From Rhodocytophaga aerolata (GTDB taxonomy: Bacteria; Bacteroidota; Bacteroidia; Cytophagales; 172606-1): 64,000 bases of DNA. The stretch is taken from NCBI RefSeq assembly GCF_030503435.1, contig NZ_JAUKPO010000011.1:156281-220280 (forward strand), written 5' to 3'. Positions 62,371-64,000 of the stretch are shown piece after piece; within the stretch, counting starts at the first letter, position 1, and each line of letters begins with the position of its first letter. Position numbers and translations under genes: made by a program. A model generated the notes under the pieces. That model searched no databases, had not been told where the DNA came from, and saw nothing but the letters and a program-made list of their open reading frames with translations.

Positions 62371-63642
62371 TTAAATTGTCCAGTCGGCCCGCATGGGTTG
62401 GTCAATCAGGCGGTTGGCTCCCTCATCATCGATAAATACTTGTTTTACCGGATCAAATTTCAGGGAACGCCCCAAACGCAAGGCAGCCAGGCCCATATTC
62501 ACCAGTGTGCAGGAACGGTAACCATTGGCTTCGTTGAGGGCAAACTTCTGGCGTTTTGTTACAGCCTCCACAAAATTCGTTACCTGCGGCTCCGGGTCCG
62601 GGAAAGCGGCTAACTTCTTCTCCAGATCTGGAATATCAGAGCGGAAACCAGCATATAACTTTCCTTTGGGTCCTTCGATATAGGCCACATTTTCGTCTCT
62701 AGCTTCGCCATCCAGTACGATTTTACAGCCATCCTCATAAGTGTATTCAATTCTGCGCCAGGTGCCTACGGCATCGGGGTGTTGCTGGGGGGCATCTATC
62801 TCTACAGAAACCGGACTGGTTTCGTCTTTTCCTAAGAAATATTGAATAGGATCTAAGTAGTGTTGTCCCATGTCTCCCAGTCCACCGCCATCGTAATCCC
62901 AGTAGCCGCGGAAGGTGCCATGCACCCGGTGTGCATTATAGGGTTTGTAGGGTGCCGGGCCTAACCATTTGTTATAATCGAGTTCTTTAGGTACTGGCAT
63001 TTCTTCCAGGTTCGTTTTGCCTACCCAGTAAAATTTCCAGTCGAAGCCGGTATGTTTGCTTACGGTTACTTTAAGGGGCCATCCTAGTAATCCGCTTTCT
63101 ACCAGTTTTTTAATGGGCTTTACGGGAGTACGCATGCCATAAAAAATATCTTCGAACCGGAACCAGGTATTGAGGCGGAAAATGCGGCCATGCTGCTGTA
63201 CAGCTTCTACCACCCGTTTGCCTTCCCCAATGGTACGGGTCATGGGTTTTTCGCACCAGATGTCTTTACCGGCTTTGGCAGCATCGGCGGCCATAATGCC
63301 ATGCCAGTGAGGCGGCGTAGCAATGTGCACAATATCCACTTCGGGCAGCTGAATAAGCTCTCGGTAATCAGTGAATGTCTTCACCCCTTTTCCTACCATT
63401 TCTACGGCTTTCTTCAGATGATTCTGGTCTACATCACACACCGCTACTACCCTGGTACCAGCATATTCAAAATGGCCACGGCCCATAGAACCTACGCCAA
63501 TTACGGCTTTGGTAAGCTGGTCGCTGGGAGCCAGATATCCTTTGCCACCCAATACAAACCTGGGTACAATGGTGAATCCGGCAAGGGCAGCGGCAGATTT
63601 TTTGAGAAAATCTCTTCTTGACTGAGTATTCGTTGATTTCAT
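62371..63642 (-). CDS. Tat-exported Gfo/Idh/MocA family oxidoreductase
   Basis: 423 residues. Twin-arginine signal SRRDFLKKSAAALAGF (8-23), then a Rossmann domain (AVIGVGSMGRGHFEYAG, VVAVCDVDQNHL), the WCEKPMTR motif containing the EKP lysine near residue 133, and the GFO C-terminal domain (GGLGDMGQHYLDPIQYFLG). It binds NAD(P) and oxidises or reduces sugars after folding in the cytoplasm, then is exported. First gene of the transcript with the DUF1080 protein. Together they resemble 3-keto-glycoside pathways in Bacteroidota. The oxidoreductase at 3-1130 is a distant relative, not a copy. Confidence 0.93.
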   Translation of the reverse strand: MKSTNTQSRRDFLKKSAAALAGFTIVPRFVLGGKGYLAPSDQLTKAVIGVGSMGRGHFEYAGTRVVAVCDVDQNHLKKAVEMVGKGVKTFTDYRELIQLPEVDIVHIATPPHWHGIMAADAAKAGKDIWCEKPMTRTIGEGKRVVEAVQQHGRIFRLNTWFRFEDIFYGMRTPVKPIKKLVESGLLGWPLKVTVSKHTGFDWKFYWVGKTNLEEMPVPKELDYNKWLGPAPYKPYNAHRVHGTFRGYWDYDGGGLGDMGQHYLDPIQYFLGKDETSPVSVEIDAPQQHPDAVGTWRRIEYTYEDGCKIVLDGEARDENVAYIEGPKGKLYAGFRSDIPDLEKKLAAFPDPEPQVTNFVEAVTKRQKFALNEANGYRSCTLVNMGLAALRLGRSLKFDPVKQVFIDDEGANRLIDQPMRADWTI

Positions 63643-64000
63643 GAATTATAGTAAGTGATTGATAAATTTCGTTTCTTAGGGATTGTTTAACATAGTAATT
63701 CAGAAAATGCATAGGCAGAACGAAAAATTAGCACTGTCCTACTGAGCTATACTTGTGCAGTAATGCATTATTCAGGCTCACTTATCATTTCTTTAACCAT
63801 TTATTTTCTCTACTGAAAAAGATATCTTACGTAGATAGTAGGAACAAAAGGTAAAAAGCCATTTTACGTATGCTGAACAATATTCCTATTTTTAACTAAA
63901 TAATGGATAATGGCTTGAATAAACAAGCATTTATTTAATTAATTACTAAGTACATGTCAAAAGTTGAATGTATTTAAGTACAATCTGATCATCGTGCTTG
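63643..64000. other. Upstream region of the Gfo-DUF1080 transcript
   Basis: 358 AT-rich bases with no ORF of note and no clear -7 box. It probably contains the promoter. Confidence 0.35.

Noticed and set aside
1..64000. CRISPR, tRNA/rRNA, insertion sequences, integrases, attachment sites
   Set aside because: None seen on reading both strands. The only long repeats are the intragenic 259-bp pair and hairpins listed above.

Overview
The window looks like chromosomal DNA of an environmental Bacteroidota bacterium, most likely Cytophagales. The reasons are two type IX secretion (T9SS) cargo proteins with C-terminal sorting domains, SprB-like repeats, an MG2/TonB-plug hybrid protein, tandem DUF1080 and Gfo/Idh/MocA genes, moderate GC, and promoter boxes of the Bacteroidota TAnnTTTG type. 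The genus cannot be fixed from sequence reading alone. I saw no rRNA, tRNA, CRISPR array, insertion sequence or integrase.

Layout. 1-1130: 3' part of a Gfo/Idh/MocA oxidoreductase. 1336-6729: a sulfur/persulfide island (two YeeE/YedE-type transporters, rhodanese, MBL-fold/rhodanese, TauE/SafE) divergent from a Crp/Fnr regulator. It is visibly decaying: a frameshifted MBL-rhodanese gene, a DUF302 remnant, the tail of an outer-membrane protein and an MFS remnant. 6742-8524: histidine kinase and receiver-only response regulator. 8897-11194: T9SS cargo with seven 60-residue repeats. 11455-12698: serine hydrolase lipoprotein broken by one frameshift. 12758-19118: tetR-tolC-MFP-RND efflux operon whose tolC is frameshifted, apparently by loss of one CTGG unit. 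19579-24066: DUF1801 fusion protein, a CxxCH-containing lipoprotein and an unidentified lipoprotein.

25018-40875 is a single 5,285-residue ORF, a secreted mosaic of laminin-G-like, malectin, cadherin, BACON-like, HYDIN-like, sugar-dehydrogenase-propeller and SprB-like modules ending in a T9SS domain. It carries an almost perfect 259-bp direct repeat and three copies of a roughly 190-residue domain I cannot name.

40940-46472: GNAT, carboxymuconolactone decarboxylase-type protein, SigJ-like sigma factor, then a regulator-enzyme fusion (HTH-WYL joined to a phytanoyl-CoA-dioxygenase domain) divergent from an RtcB-type RNA ligase gene. I consider this pair the best candidate for an undescribed system. 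46621-52359: MG2/TonB-plug protein, two small membrane proteins, a GH1-like glycosidase and two methyltransferases. 52964-54783: pirin and DoxX divergent from a single-cysteine HxlR regulator, with a striking array of CTATAC/GTATAG operator half-sites between them. 54950-55861: ARPP-1 (DUF6569-like) protein. 55957-58766: two sigma-factor/LuxR pairs arranged back to back. 58886-63642: Tat-exported Gfo/Idh/MocA oxidoreductase followed by a HEAT-tandem DUF1080 protein, probably an extracytoplasmic 3-keto-sugar route that echoes the oxidoreductase at the left edge.
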